From Microbacterium oryzae (lineage in GTDB: Bacteria; Actinomycetota; Actinomycetes; Actinomycetales; Microbacteriaceae), in the NCBI RefSeq assembly GCF_009735645.1, contig NZ_CP032550.1, forward strand, positions 1,798,001 to 1,862,000: a DNA stretch of 64,000 bases, written 5' to 3'. Both the position numbers and the translations under genes were made by a program. Positions 34,626 to 45,251 of this stretch are shown piece after piece. The stretch's first letter is position 1. Each line of letters begins with the position of its first letter. The notes under the pieces are model-generated. The model did no database searches and had not been told where the DNA came from. It worked only from the letters and a program-made list of their open reading frames with translations.

Positions 34626-35479
34626 GCGGGCTCCCCTCCTCGGATGGCCTGGCTCAGGCGGTTGGTGGCCAGCACGACGATCACGACGACGGCGCCGGGG
34701 AGCACGGTGAGCCACCATGCGGTGGCGACGTAGTCGCGCCCCTCCGCGATGAGGAGTCCCCACTCCGGGGTGGGCGGCGGTGCGCCGTAGCCGAGGAAGC
34801 CGAGCGTCGAGATCTGCAGGATGGCGGAGCCGAGCTGCAGGGCGGCCAGCGCGATGACGGGGGTGAGGGAGTTCGGCAGGATGTGCCGCCACAGCACGCT
34901 GAGGAACGTGCCGCCGGAGCCGTACGCGGCCTCGACGAACTCGCTCACCCGCACGCTCACGACCTCCGCGCGGGCGAGCCGCGCGAAGACCGCGATCGAC
35001 GTGACGCCCACGGCGATGGCCGCGTTCGTGGTGCCGAAGCCCAGCAGGATCACCACGCTCAGCGACAGCAGCAGGGCGGGGATGGCCAGGAGCACGTCGA
35101 CCGCGCGCATGAGCACGTCGTCGACGACGCCGCCGGTCGCTCCCGCGGTGACCCCGATGGCGGTGCCCACGACGAGCCCGACGAGCACCGCGATGAGCGC
35201 GCCGCTGATGGAGTGCGAGGCGCCGTGGACGACGCGCGTGAAGACGTCGCGCCCGGTCGCGTCGGTGCCAAACCAGTGCGCGCCGCTCGGCGCCTGCAGC
35301 GAGCGGCCCACGCTCTCGGTGGGGCTGAGCGGGGCGAACAGGCTCGGCGCGATCGCCCACGCCAGCGCGAGGAGGAGCACGATCACCGGGATGAGGACGC
35401 CGGGCCGCAGCAGCGCCCGGCCGAGCAGGGCCCGGGAGGGTCGGGGCCGGGAGGGGCGGGTCGGAGCGAGGGTGCTCAT
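34622..35479 (-). CDS. Oligopeptide-type ABC importer permease (DppC-like)
   Basis: 285 aa. A first TM helix near 26-46 is followed by FGTDATGRDVFTRVVHGA, the typical DppC segment, five more TM helices and the EAA loop (EFVEAAYGSGGTFLSVLWRHILPNSLTPV). It pairs with the DppB-like protein. The start at 35479 gives a 4-nt overlap with dppB. Confidence 0.92.
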   Translation of the reverse strand: MSTLAPTRPSRPRPSRALLGRALLRPGVLIPVIVLLLALAWAIAPSLFAPLSPTESVGRSLQAPSGAHWFGTDATGRDVFTRVVHGASHSISGALIAVLVGLVVGTAIGVTAGATGGVVDDVLMRAVDVLLAIPALLLSLSVVILLGFGTTNAAIAVGVTSIAVFARLARAEVVSVRVSEFVEAAYGSGGTFLSVLWRHILPNSLTPVIALAALQLGSAILQISTLGFLGYGAPPPTPEWGLLIAEGRDYVATAWWLTVLPGAVVVIVVLATNRLSQAIRGGEPA

Positions 35480-36450
35480 CGGAGGGCTCCCTTCCGAGCG
35501 GGCCGAGCCGAGCGGGTCGCGCGGCCGGATGTGCGCAGCCGCGCGTCGAGCACGGGGTAGAGCAGGTCGACGACGAGGTTGATGACGACGAAGGTCACCG
35601 TCGTGATGACGACGACCGCGAGGAGCACCGGGGTGTCGCGATTCGCGACGGCCTGGGCGGTCAGCTGCCCGACGCCGTTGCGGGCGAAGACGGTCTCGGT
35701 GACCACCGCGCCGCCGACGAGCTCGCCGAACAGCAGTCCCGCCATCGTCAGCGTGGGCAGCAGCGCGTTGCGGGCGACGTTCCGCCACAGCAGCCATGAC
35801 GTGCTGGCGCCGCGCGCGCGCACCACGGCAACGAACGGGCGGTGCCGCACCTCGTCGATGCTGCGCATGAGCACCTGCGCGAGCGGGGCGGCGATGGGGA
35901 TGGCCAGGGTCGCCACGGGCAGGATGAGCGACTCGACCGGGCTCGCCCCGATCGCGGGGATGAGCCGCAGCCGGAACGAGAAGACCTGGATGAGGATGAT
36001 CCCCACCCAGAACACCGGCAGCGAGACGAAGAACGGCGGGATGTTGCGAAAGACGCGGCGCAGCCATCCGCCCTTGCCGTAGGTCGCGGTGAAGGCGATC
36101 GTCACCGCGAGGAAGATCGCCGATCCCAGGCCCAGCACGGCGAGGAGCAGGGTCGACGGCAGGTTCGCGGCGATGAGGTCGGACACCGCCGCACCGCTCT
36201 GCACGGAGAAGCCGAAGTCGCCGCGGAGGAAGCCCGCCGCGGAGTCGAGGTAGCGGAGCACGAGCGGCTGGTCGGCGCCGTAGGAGGCGCGGATCTCGTC
36301 GAGCTGCTCGGGCGTGAGGCCGAGGTCGGGGTTGCCGTATCGGGCGAGCACGGCGTCGCCGGGCAGGGCCGCGAGGAGCACGTACGCCGCCGTGTAGGCG
36401 AGCACGAGCACCAGCAGCGCCTGCCCGGCGCGTCGCAGGACGTAGGTCAT
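35476..36450 (-). CDS. Oligopeptide-type ABC importer permease (DppB-like)
   Basis: 324 aa, six TM helices. It begins MTYVLRRAGQALLVLVLAYT, has GLTPEQLDEIRASYG with PLVLRYL in the large external loop, and an EAA-type segment VVRARGASTSWLLWRNVARN. This is the first permease after the binding protein, 7 nt downstream of its stop. Confidence 0.92.
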   Translation of the reverse strand: MTYVLRRAGQALLVLVLAYTAAYVLLAALPGDAVLARYGNPDLGLTPEQLDEIRASYGADQPLVLRYLDSAAGFLRGDFGFSVQSGAAVSDLIAANLPSTLLLAVLGLGSAIFLAVTIAFTATYGKGGWLRRVFRNIPPFFVSLPVFWVGIILIQVFSFRLRLIPAIGASPVESLILPVATLAIPIAAPLAQVLMRSIDEVRHRPFVAVVRARGASTSWLLWRNVARNALLPTLTMAGLLFGELVGGAVVTETVFARNGVGQLTAQAVANRDTPVLLAVVVITTVTFVVINLVVDLLYPVLDARLRTSGRATRSARPARKGALR

Positions 36451-36457
36451 CCGGGGC

Positions 36458-38107
36458 CTACTGAGCCAGCCACGTGTCGTAGAACCACGGCCGGCCCACC
36501 GACTCGGTCCGGAAGCCCTGCACCGCGTCGACGAAGCCGAACACCTGGGGCTCCTCGAAGATGGGCAGGATGTAGGCCTGCTCGGCCATGCGCTGCTGCG
36601 CGGCGGCCGACGCCTCCGCGCGCCCCTCCTCGGTCGGCGTGGACGCGACCTGCTGCAGCAGCCCGTCGAGCTCCTCGTCGCCGATGCTGCCGTCGGGGTA
36701 GCCGTTCAGCAGCGTGTTGCGGTTGGCGGAGTGGTACTGCGACTTCAGGACGTCGAAGTCGGCGCGGCCGACCATGGAGTGGTACACCTGCAGCGTGCCG
36801 ACCTCGACGCGGGCGGCATCCTGCGCGGCCTGGTCGCCGGGCAGCAGGTTCACCTCGATGCCGAGCTCGCCCAGCTGCTCCTGGATGAGCGTGACGACCT
36901 CCGCCGAGCGCGGCTGCGGCAGGGCCTCGTTGAACGTCAGGGACAGCTTCTGACCGTCCTTCTCGCGCACGCCATCCGACCCGATCTCCCAGCCGGCGCC
37001 ATCCAGCAGCTCGGCCGCCTTGTCGGGGTCGTACTGGTAGTACTCGGAGGTGTCGGTGTAGCCGAGCGCGGTGGTCGCGAGCGCGCCGGTCGCCAGCGGG
37101 TAACTGTCGGTGAAGAGCGTCTCGACGATCTGCTCGCGGTCGATGCCGGCGATGAGCGCCTTCCGCACGTCGATGTCCTCGAGGATCGGGTCGCGGAAGC
37201 GGAAGCTCAGGCCGTTGTTGACGCCGTTGGTGGCGGCGGCGAGCAGCGAGAGCCCGTCGGCGTCGAACTGCGTCTCGTCGGGCGCCTCCACCTGGCGGGC
37301 GATGTGCGCCTGCTGAGCGGTGACGGTTCCGACGCGCACGCTGTCCTCGGGGACGACGAGGTAGTCGATGCCGTCGAGGTACGCACGGCCCTGGTGCTCG
37401 AGCGAGGGCGGCGCCCAGTCGTAGTCCTCGCGGACCTCGAGGGAGATCTCGGTGCCGATCTCCTCGTCCGCGATCACGAACGGGCCGCTGCCGATGATCT
37501 CGGTCGCGTTGCCGGGGCCGAACTCCTCCCCCGTGCGCTCCAGGGTCTCGTTGGAGACGAGCCCGGAGTTGATCGTCGAGACGGCCTGCGCGAACCCGGG
37601 CGACGGCGCGGAGAAGTGGAACTTCACCGTGCGGTCGTCGACGACCTCGCCGCGGTCGTAGTTGTTGATGGCCTCCGACACCGTGAGCGCGCGGTCGGGG
37701 TCGCCCTTGCCGAACAGGTCGATGTTGCGCACGACGTTCTCGGCGTCGAGCGGCGAGCCGTCGGAGTAGGTGACGCCCTCGCGGAGGGTGAAGGTGTACT
37801 CGGTCGCGTCGTCGTTGACCTGCCAGTCCTCGGCGATCCACGGCTCGAGCTCGAGCGTCTCGGGGTTCTGGTAGAGCAGGCGGTCCGCGATGTTGTCGAC
37901 GATGCCGCCGTTCGGATAGAAGCCCGCGGCGGGCGGGTAGAGCGTGTTCCAGGTCTGCGGCTCGAGGTAGGTGAGCGTGCCGCCCTCCTGGGGCTCGCCG
38001 GACGGCGCCGACCCGGTCGAGGAGGACCCGCCCGAGCAGCCGGCGAGAAGAGCGGCGGCCGTGACGACGGAGGCCGCGGCGAGCGCCGCGCGAGGGATAC
38101 GGGACAT
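36458..38107 (-). CDS. Substrate-binding lipoprotein of the peptide-type ABC importer
   Basis: 549 aa. The lipobox ends at Cys24 (LLAGC). The SBP_bac_5 fold shows GGTLTYLEPQTWNTLYP, TEYTFTLREGVTYSDGSPLDAENVV, and IGSGPFVI. The family binds peptides, nickel chelates, sugars or opines. I recall this kind as the KPN_01854 group that accompanies the luciferase-like/CMD genes, so its ligand is unlikely to be a plain peptide (inference). The ATG at 38107 with GGAG 6-8 nt upstream gives the clean signal; the long frame upstream does not look like protein. Confidence 0.9.
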   Translation of the reverse strand: MSRIPRAALAAASVVTAAALLAGCSGGSSSTGSAPSGEPQEGGTLTYLEPQTWNTLYPPAAGFYPNGGIVDNIADRLLYQNPETLELEPWIAEDWQVNDDATEYTFTLREGVTYSDGSPLDAENVVRNIDLFGKGDPDRALTVSEAINNYDRGEVVDDRTVKFHFSAPSPGFAQAVSTINSGLVSNETLERTGEEFGPGNATEIIGSGPFVIADEEIGTEISLEVREDYDWAPPSLEHQGRAYLDGIDYLVVPEDSVRVGTVTAQQAHIARQVEAPDETQFDADGLSLLAAATNGVNNGLSFRFRDPILEDIDVRKALIAGIDREQIVETLFTDSYPLATGALATTALGYTDTSEYYQYDPDKAAELLDGAGWEIGSDGVREKDGQKLSLTFNEALPQPRSAEVVTLIQEQLGELGIEVNLLPGDQAAQDAARVEVGTLQVYHSMVGRADFDVLKSQYHSANRNTLLNGYPDGSIGDEELDGLLQQVASTPTEEGRAEASAAAQQRMAEQAYILPIFEEPQVFGFVDAVQGFRTESVGRPWFYDTWLAQ

Positions 38108-38252
38108 GGGAGTCTCCTTGGGACGAGATGGGATCACCGGCGTCGTGCGCCGATGAGGAGAGTTCACCACACGCGGGCGCTCGCGGCGCTTGCGCGCTTC
38201 ATGCAACGTAAAGAGACTGGGCGGACATCGGCCGTCCGGCGAGAGGGGTTCC
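38108..38252. promoter_or_regulatory. Divergent promoter region between the ABC-monooxygenase operon and ldh
   Basis: This 145-bp gap must hold the start of the eight-gene minus-strand operon and the ldh promoter. A GGCG-TCGT-CGCC-like dyad is visible near 38141. No gene and no confident -35/-10 pair can be read. Confidence 0.4.
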
Positions 38253-39206
38253 ATGTCCGCGATCGAGAACGCGAAGGTCGCCGTCATCGGCGCGGGGGCG
38301 GTGGGAGCGAGCACGGCGTACGCGCTCCTCATCCGCGGCGCTGCGCGGCAGGTCGCCCTCTACGACGTGAACACCGCCAAGGTCGACGCCGAGGTGCTCG
38401 ACCTCGCGCACGGCGCCCTGTTCACCGGCGCCAGCACGATCGCGGGCGGCAGCGACATCTCGGTCGTCGCCGGCGCGCAGGTCGTCGTCATCACGGCGGG
38501 AGCCGCCCAGCGGCCCGGACAGACGCGGCTCGACCTCATCGGGACGAACGCGCGGATCCTCGAGACGCTGCTGCCGCAGCTGCTCGAGGTCGCGCCCGAT
38601 GCGGTCTACATCGTCGTCTCCAACCCGTGCGATGTGCTGACCTCTCTGGCGGTCGCGCAGACCGGGCTGCCGCCGCAGCGCCTCTTCGCGTCGGGCACCG
38701 TGCTCGACACGTCGCGCCTGCGCTGGCGGCTGTCGCAGCGGACGGGCGTCACGCCGAGCTCGGTGCACGCGCACATCGTGGGCGAGCACGGGGACTCGGA
38801 GTTCCCGCTGTGGTCGAGCGCCCGCATCGGGCCGGTCCCGATCCTCGACTGGCAGCCGGAGGACGGCGGCCGGCTCACGCTCGACGAGCTGGAGGACATC
38901 GCCTCCGACGTGCGGAACGCCGCGTACACCGTGATCCAGGGCAAGGGCGCGACGAACTACGCGATCGGGCTGTCAGCGACGCGCATCGTCGAGGCGGTCC
39001 TGCGCGACGAGCACGCCATCCTGCCGGTCTCGACCGTGCTGTCCGACTTCCACGGGATGGACGGAGTCGCCCTCTCGGTGCCGTCGGTCGTCTCGGCGAG
39101 CGGAGCCACCGCCATCCGCGAGACGTCGTTCGACGAGCGCGAGCTCGCGTCGCTGCGGGCGTCGGCCGCCGCGCTCGCCGACATCGAGGAGCAGCTGCGC
39201 GGCTGA
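38253..39206 (+). CDS. ldh: L-lactate dehydrogenase
   Basis: 317 aa. The NAD motif is VAVIGAGAVGASTAYAL. The substrate loop AGAAQRPGQTRLDL carries Gln at the position that is Arg in malate dehydrogenases, marking lactate specificity. The catalytic His is in GEHGDSEFPLW, and VSNPCDVLT is conserved. It interconverts pyruvate and L-lactate. GAGAGGGG lies just before the ATG at 38253; the longer frame to 38190 lacks a good ribosome site. Confidence 0.93.
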   Translation: MSAIENAKVAVIGAGAVGASTAYALLIRGAARQVALYDVNTAKVDAEVLDLAHGALFTGASTIAGGSDISVVAGAQVVVITAGAAQRPGQTRLDLIGTNARILETLLPQLLEVAPDAVYIVVSNPCDVLTSLAVAQTGLPPQRLFASGTVLDTSRLRWRLSQRTGVTPSSVHAHIVGEHGDSEFPLWSSARIGPVPILDWQPEDGGRLTLDELEDIASDVRNAAYTVIQGKGATNYAIGLSATRIVEAVLRDEHAILPVSTVLSDFHGMDGVALSVPSVVSASGATAIRETSFDERELASLRASAAALADIEEQLRG

Positions 39207-39233
39207 CCCGAGGGCGATGTCGGAGCCCCCGCC

Positions 39234-39239
39234 TACGCT
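39234..39239 (+). promoter_or_regulatory. -10 box, leaderless promoter of radA
   Basis: TACGCT 6 nt before the radA ATG at 39246; no Shine-Dalgarno sequence is present. Confidence 0.55.
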
Positions 39240-39245
39240 GGAACC

Positions 39246-40604
39246 ATGGCCACCAAACGCGCTCCCGCTCCGGCGTACGTCTGCTCCGAATGCGGATGGA
39301 CGTCGCCCAAGTGGGTGGGGCGCTGCGGCGAGTGCCAGCAGTGGAACACGGTCGTCGAGGCGGCCGCTCCTGCGGGCGGCGCGCGCCGGGTCGCGCCGCT
39401 GATCCCCACCGCGTCCGCGCGCCCGATCACCTCGATCGACACGGCCGAGACGCCGCGTCGCGCGAGCGGCGTGGGCGAGTTCGACCGCGTGCTGGGCGGC
39501 GGCATCGTGCCGGGGGCGGCCATCCTGCTCTCCGGCGAGCCGGGCGTCGGCAAGTCCACGCTCCTGCTCGAGGTGGCCGCGCGGTCCGCGCGCGAGGGAC
39601 GGCGCGTGCTCTACGTGAGCGCCGAGGAGTCGCCGGGGCAGGTGCGCCTGCGGGCGGAGCGGACCGGGGCGCTGCACGACGAGCTGTTCCTCGCCGCCGA
39701 GACCGACCTCGCCCGCATCCTCGGGCACATCGACGAGGTGCAGCCGGCGCTCGTCATCGTCGACTCGGTGCAGACGATCTCGTCCTCCCTGTCGGATGGC
39801 GCGGCCGGCATGCCGGGGCAGGTGCGGGAGGTGGCTTCCACGCTCATCCGCATCGCGAAAGAGCGCGATCTGCCGGTCATCCTCGTCGGGCACGTCACGA
39901 AAGACGGGCAGGTCGCCGGTCCGCGGCTGCTCGAGCACCTCGTCGACGTCGTATGCCACTTCGAGGGCGACCGGCAGACGAGCCTGCGGTTCATCCGCGC
40001 GCTGAAGAACCGCTTCGGGGCGGCCGACGAGGTGGGCTGCTTCGAGATGGCCGGCGATGGCATCGTCGAGGTGCCCGACCCGAGTGCGCTCTTCCTCTCG
40101 CACGGCAGCCCCGAGCCCGGCACGTGCATCTCCATCGCGCTCGAGGGGCGCCGCGCACTGCCCGTCGAGGTGCAGGCGCTGACCGTGCCGACGCAGGCGA
40201 ACAACCCGCGTCGGGTGGTGCACGGGGTGGATCCGTCGCGGGTGGCGATGGTGCTGGCGGTGCTCGAGCGCCGGGCCGGCATCAAGACGAGCGACCTCGA
40301 CGTGTACGTGTCCACCGTCGGCGGCGTGCGGTTCACGGAGCCTGCATCCGACCTGGCGATCGCGATCGCCGTGGCGGGCGCCGTGCGGAACCACGCCATC
40401 GCGCGCAACGTCGCGGCGGTCGGGGAGCTCAGCCTCTCCGGCGACGTGCGTCCGGTGACGCAGGGGGCGCAGCGCCGCGCGGAGGCCGCGCGGCTCGGCT
40501 ACACGCGCGTGGTCGACGACCGGTCGGGCAAGCTCTCCTCGGCGCTCAACGACATCCGCGCCCTGCACCTGGTGCCGCAGCACACGGGGTACGCGGACTT
40601 CTGA
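39246..40604 (+). CDS. radA: DNA repair/recombination protein RadA
   Basis: 452 aa. A C4 zinc finger (Cys13, Cys16, Cys27, Cys30) is followed by a RecA-like domain with Walker A GEPGVGKST (97-105), the RadA-specific KNRFG motif near 256, and a C-terminal Lon-protease-like domain (VYVSTVGGVRFTEPASDLAIA). RadA drives branch migration of recombination intermediates and repair of stalled forks. Confidence 0.96.
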   Translation: MATKRAPAPAYVCSECGWTSPKWVGRCGECQQWNTVVEAAAPAGGARRVAPLIPTASARPITSIDTAETPRRASGVGEFDRVLGGGIVPGAAILLSGEPGVGKSTLLLEVAARSAREGRRVLYVSAEESPGQVRLRAERTGALHDELFLAAETDLARILGHIDEVQPALVIVDSVQTISSSLSDGAAGMPGQVREVASTLIRIAKERDLPVILVGHVTKDGQVAGPRLLEHLVDVVCHFEGDRQTSLRFIRALKNRFGAADEVGCFEMAGDGIVEVPDPSALFLSHGSPEPGTCISIALEGRRALPVEVQALTVPTQANNPRRVVHGVDPSRVAMVLAVLERRAGIKTSDLDVYVSTVGGVRFTEPASDLAIAIAVAGAVRNHAIARNVAAVGELSLSGDVRPVTQGAQRRAEAARLGYTRVVDDRSGKLSSALNDIRALHLVPQHTGYADF

Positions 40605-40634
40605 GCGACCGAAGACCCGCCGCGGTCAGCGCGC

Positions 40635-40674
40635 GCCGCTCAGGCGTCGAGCGTGCCGCTCAGGCGTCGAGCGC
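40635..40674. repeat. 20-bp tandem duplication at the 3' end of the SseB-like gene
   Basis: Two head-to-tail 20-bp units (40635-40654, 40655-40674) differ only at the last base. The right unit holds the stop and last codons of the gene at 40660; the left unit is a non-coding copy. Confidence 0.7.
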
Positions 40675-41073
40675 AGCCAGCAGGTCGGCGGGCGACGCCT
40701 GCATCGGGTGCGGGCCGGCGATGTCGAGGAACACGGTCGTGATCGCGGTGCGGTGCTGCGTGAGAAACGCGCGCAGCCAGGCGGGCGAGTACACCCCGAC
40801 CTGCGGCGGCAGGTTGCCGGGCTTGTGGCGGGCGTCGCTGAAGAGCAGCAGCGCGACCTGTCCGGTGCTCGGGTCGCGGTAGGTCCACACCTCGCCGCCG
40901 TCGAGCGGGTCGTCCTTCGGGCCCGGGGACAGCAGCGGCACGACGGTGTTGCCGTTGCGGAGGGCCAGGGCGACCGCCGCCATGTCCTGCTTCTCGAGCG
41001 CCCGGGCGAGGGCTTCGGAGCGGAATGCCGAGGGATCCGCGGCGACGGACTTCTTTCGCTTCGCAGAGGCCAT
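40660..41073 (-). CDS. SseB-like protein of unknown role
   Basis: 137 aa. The middle (NTVVPLLSPGP, GEVWTYRDPSTGQVALLLFSDARH) resembles the N-terminal SseB domain of actinobacterial proteins; the second half (YSPAWLRAFLTQHRTAITTVFLDIAGP) is also typical. It is soluble with no catalytic motif. The ATG at 41073 is 6 nt from a -10 box, so the mRNA should be leaderless. Confidence 0.75.
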   Translation of the reverse strand: MASAKRKKSVAADPSAFRSEALARALEKQDMAAVALALRNGNTVVPLLSPGPKDDPLDGGEVWTYRDPSTGQVALLLFSDARHKPGNLPPQVGVYSPAWLRAFLTQHRTAITTVFLDIAGPHPMQASPADLLAALDA

Positions 41074-41079
41074 GCGTCC

Positions 41080-41085
41080 AGCCTA
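41080..41085 (-). promoter_or_regulatory. -10 box, leaderless promoter of the SseB-like gene
   Basis: TAGGCT on the minus strand, 6 nt before the ATG at 41073. Confidence 0.55.
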
Positions 41086-41279
41086 CGGACCGGCCGATCC
41101 GCGAGCGCCCCGCGGGGGAAATGAGGGACCCCCCGCCTCTGGTGATCCGAGAGGTGCGAGGGGTCCGAGTCCCTCCGATGCAGCCGCCGTGCTGGGGACA
41201 CGATATGCGACGAGCCGCTGGGGACGGCTCTGGGTGCATTGGAGTTGATAAGACTCTACGTCACGCGTCCCATAGCGTC

Positions 41280-41299
41280 TGTCCCCTCTTCGGGGGACA
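41280..41299 (-). terminator. Hairpin downstream of the gene at 41330
   Basis: TGTCCCC (41280-41286) pairs with GGGGACA (41293-41299), loop of 6. It lies 31 nt past the stop of the minus-strand gene. There is no clear T-tract. The rest of the 41074-41329 gap shows further short GC hairpins but no gene. Confidence 0.45.
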
Positions 41300-41329
41300 C
41301 GATCTTCGGGCGTGTCGGGTATTTCTTCG

Positions 41330-41974
41330 TCAGTTGAGGACGAACTGCGTGGTCTCGGCGGCTTTCACGCCGCCGATCTCGACCTGGAGGTGGTACGAGG
41401 CGCCGGATGCGGGAGCCGCCGGGCGGCTGTCGCTGTCGCAGGTGTCGACGCTGGAGCGCGTGCGGTCCCACACGACGGGCTCCGCGCTGGTGACGGTCTG
41501 CCCCGCGTCGAGCGTGACCTCCATGTCGCTCGGCTCGCTCTGGCAGTCGGTCGACGTCCACCACGTGTCGGCGCCGCTTATGACGGTGAAGCGCTGCGTG
41601 GTGGTGCCGACGTTCAGCAGGCATTCCGTGTCGCCGCTGTTGGTGAGCTCGATCGAGAAGCGCGGGTCCTGATCGGCCGCGTACTCGCTCTGGTCCGCGA
41701 TCCCGGTGACCTCGAGGTCCTTCGGGTCGCAGGGTTGCGGCGTGGGTGCGCCGGTGGGCGTGGGCTCAGCGGATGGCGCGGGCTCGGTCGCCGCCGGAGC
41801 CGTCGTCGCGGAGGTGCCCGGGTTCTCCGTGGCGGGCGTGGACTCGCTCGCGCCGCGCCAGGGCTGCGCAACGGCGAGCCAGACGAGGCCGCCGACGATG
41901 AGGAGGGCGAGCAGGAGCACCATGAGGCGCCGACGTCGGTAGACGGCGGGACTGGGGCGGCGTCGCTGACTCAC
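41330..41974 (-). CDS. Membrane-anchored secreted protein of unknown function
   Basis: 214 aa. An Arg-rich N-terminus and a TM anchor (about 18-40) are followed by a Thr/Pro/Ala-rich linker and an about 125-residue beta-rich external domain with four Cys (PQPCDPKDL, ECLLNVG, STDCQSEPS, VDTCDSDS), probably two disulfides. The layout recalls DUF4232-like actinobacterial proteins, but I am not confident. A GTG start with GAGAGG upstream; argA ends 12 nt before it, so the two may be cotranscribed. Confidence 0.65.
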   Translation of the reverse strand: MSQRRRPSPAVYRRRRLMVLLLALLIVGGLVWLAVAQPWRGASESTPATENPGTSATTAPAATEPAPSAEPTPTGAPTPQPCDPKDLEVTGIADQSEYAADQDPRFSIELTNSGDTECLLNVGTTTQRFTVISGADTWWTSTDCQSEPSDMEVTLDAGQTVTSAEPVVWDRTRSSVDTCDSDSRPAAPASGASYHLQVEIGGVKAAETTQFVLN

Positions 41975-41986
41975 GCGGGCATCCTC

Positions 41987-42490
41987 TCAGAGGTGCTTGA
42001 GCATTCGGGTATTGCCGAGCGTGTTGGGCTTCACGTGCGCGAGATCCAGGAACTCGGCGATGCCCTCGTCGCGGCTGCGGACGAGCTGCGAGTACACGTC
42101 GGGCGAGACGACCTGCTCGCCGATGGGCTCGAAGCCGCGGCGGCGGAAGAAGTCGACCTCGAAGGTGAGGCAGAACAGGCGCGACAGGCCGAGCTCGCGC
42201 GCGTTCTGCTCGAGCCCTTCGACTATGGCGCGGCCGACGCCGTGGTGGATCCACTCGTCGGCGACGAGGAGGGTGCGGACCTCGCCCAGGTCCTCCCACA
42301 TCACGTGGAGGGCGCCGCAGCCGATGACCTGACCCGCGCCATCCACCGCGACGAGGAACTCGGGCGTCGCCTCGTAGAGCACGACGAGATCCTTGCCGAG
42401 GAGAATGCGCCGTTCGACCAGCGGCTGGAGCATCCGGTGCACCCGCTCCATGTCGGCTGCTCGGGCCGGGCGCAGGGTGAACTCCGTCAT
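41987..42490 (-). CDS. argA: Amino-acid N-acetyltransferase, short GNAT type
   Basis: 167 aa, a single GNAT domain. LRPARAADMERVHRMLQPLVERRILLGKD and the acetyl-CoA segment EWIHHGVGRAIVEGLE with LFCLTFEVDFFRRRGF resemble the mycobacterial short ArgA, which makes N-acetylglutamate for arginine synthesis without an amino-acid kinase domain. No other arg gene is near, so the call rests on similarity of motifs. Confidence 0.8.
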   Translation of the reverse strand: MTEFTLRPARAADMERVHRMLQPLVERRILLGKDLVVLYEATPEFLVAVDGAGQVIGCGALHVMWEDLGEVRTLLVADEWIHHGVGRAIVEGLEQNARELGLSRLFCLTFEVDFFRRRGFEPIGEQVVSPDVYSQLVRSRDEGIAEFLDLAHVKPNTLGNTRMLKHL

Positions 42491-42496
42491 GCTCCC

Positions 42497-42502
42497 AGCC
42501 TA
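42497..42502 (-). promoter_or_regulatory. -10 box, leaderless promoter of argA
   Basis: TAGGCT on the minus strand, 6 nt before the argA ATG at 42490. Confidence 0.55.
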
Positions 42503-42562
42503 GGACGGGGCACCTCCGCCTCTCCTGGACGCGGGCGACCGACCGAGCGAGCGGGCACGCGA

Positions 42563-42592
42563 AAGGGGCGGAGCCCGAAGGCCCCGCCCCTT
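42563..42592 (-). terminator. Terminator of clpC
   Basis: A 13-bp stem with one mismatch (42563-42575 with 42580-42592) and a GAA-containing loop lies 16 nt past the clpC stop. The minus-strand transcript ends in a short run of U (CCCCTTTC). Confidence 0.75.
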
Positions 42593-42608
42593 GCCGATTC
42601 GACGGGTG

Positions 42609-45134
<2,526 letters not shown>

Positions 45135-45251
45135 GTCACTCCTCTGGGCCGAAGGCCGAGGACGCGTCGACAAAGGACGGTCGGCGCGCCGTGGTTCCAC
45201 CGTAACCAGGGATGCCCCGCCCGGTGCTCGTGTTCGCCCTGGGCATAGCGC

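Noticed and set aside
36731..40882. 1383-residue plus-strand frame
   Set aside because: It crosses the binding-protein gene, ldh and radA in a wrong frame and has the Arg/Ala composition of a shadow.
41100..41240. tRNA-like or small RNA segment (GGTCCGAGTCCCTC resembles a T arm)
   Set aside because: No matching acceptor stem, D arm or anticodon arm can be folded around it; only short GC hairpins are present.
45135..45251. ClgR or HspR binding site upstream of clpC
   Set aside because: TTCGC and GCG half-sites occur near 45233-45250, but the spacing does not fit the motifs I know, so I do not call an operator.
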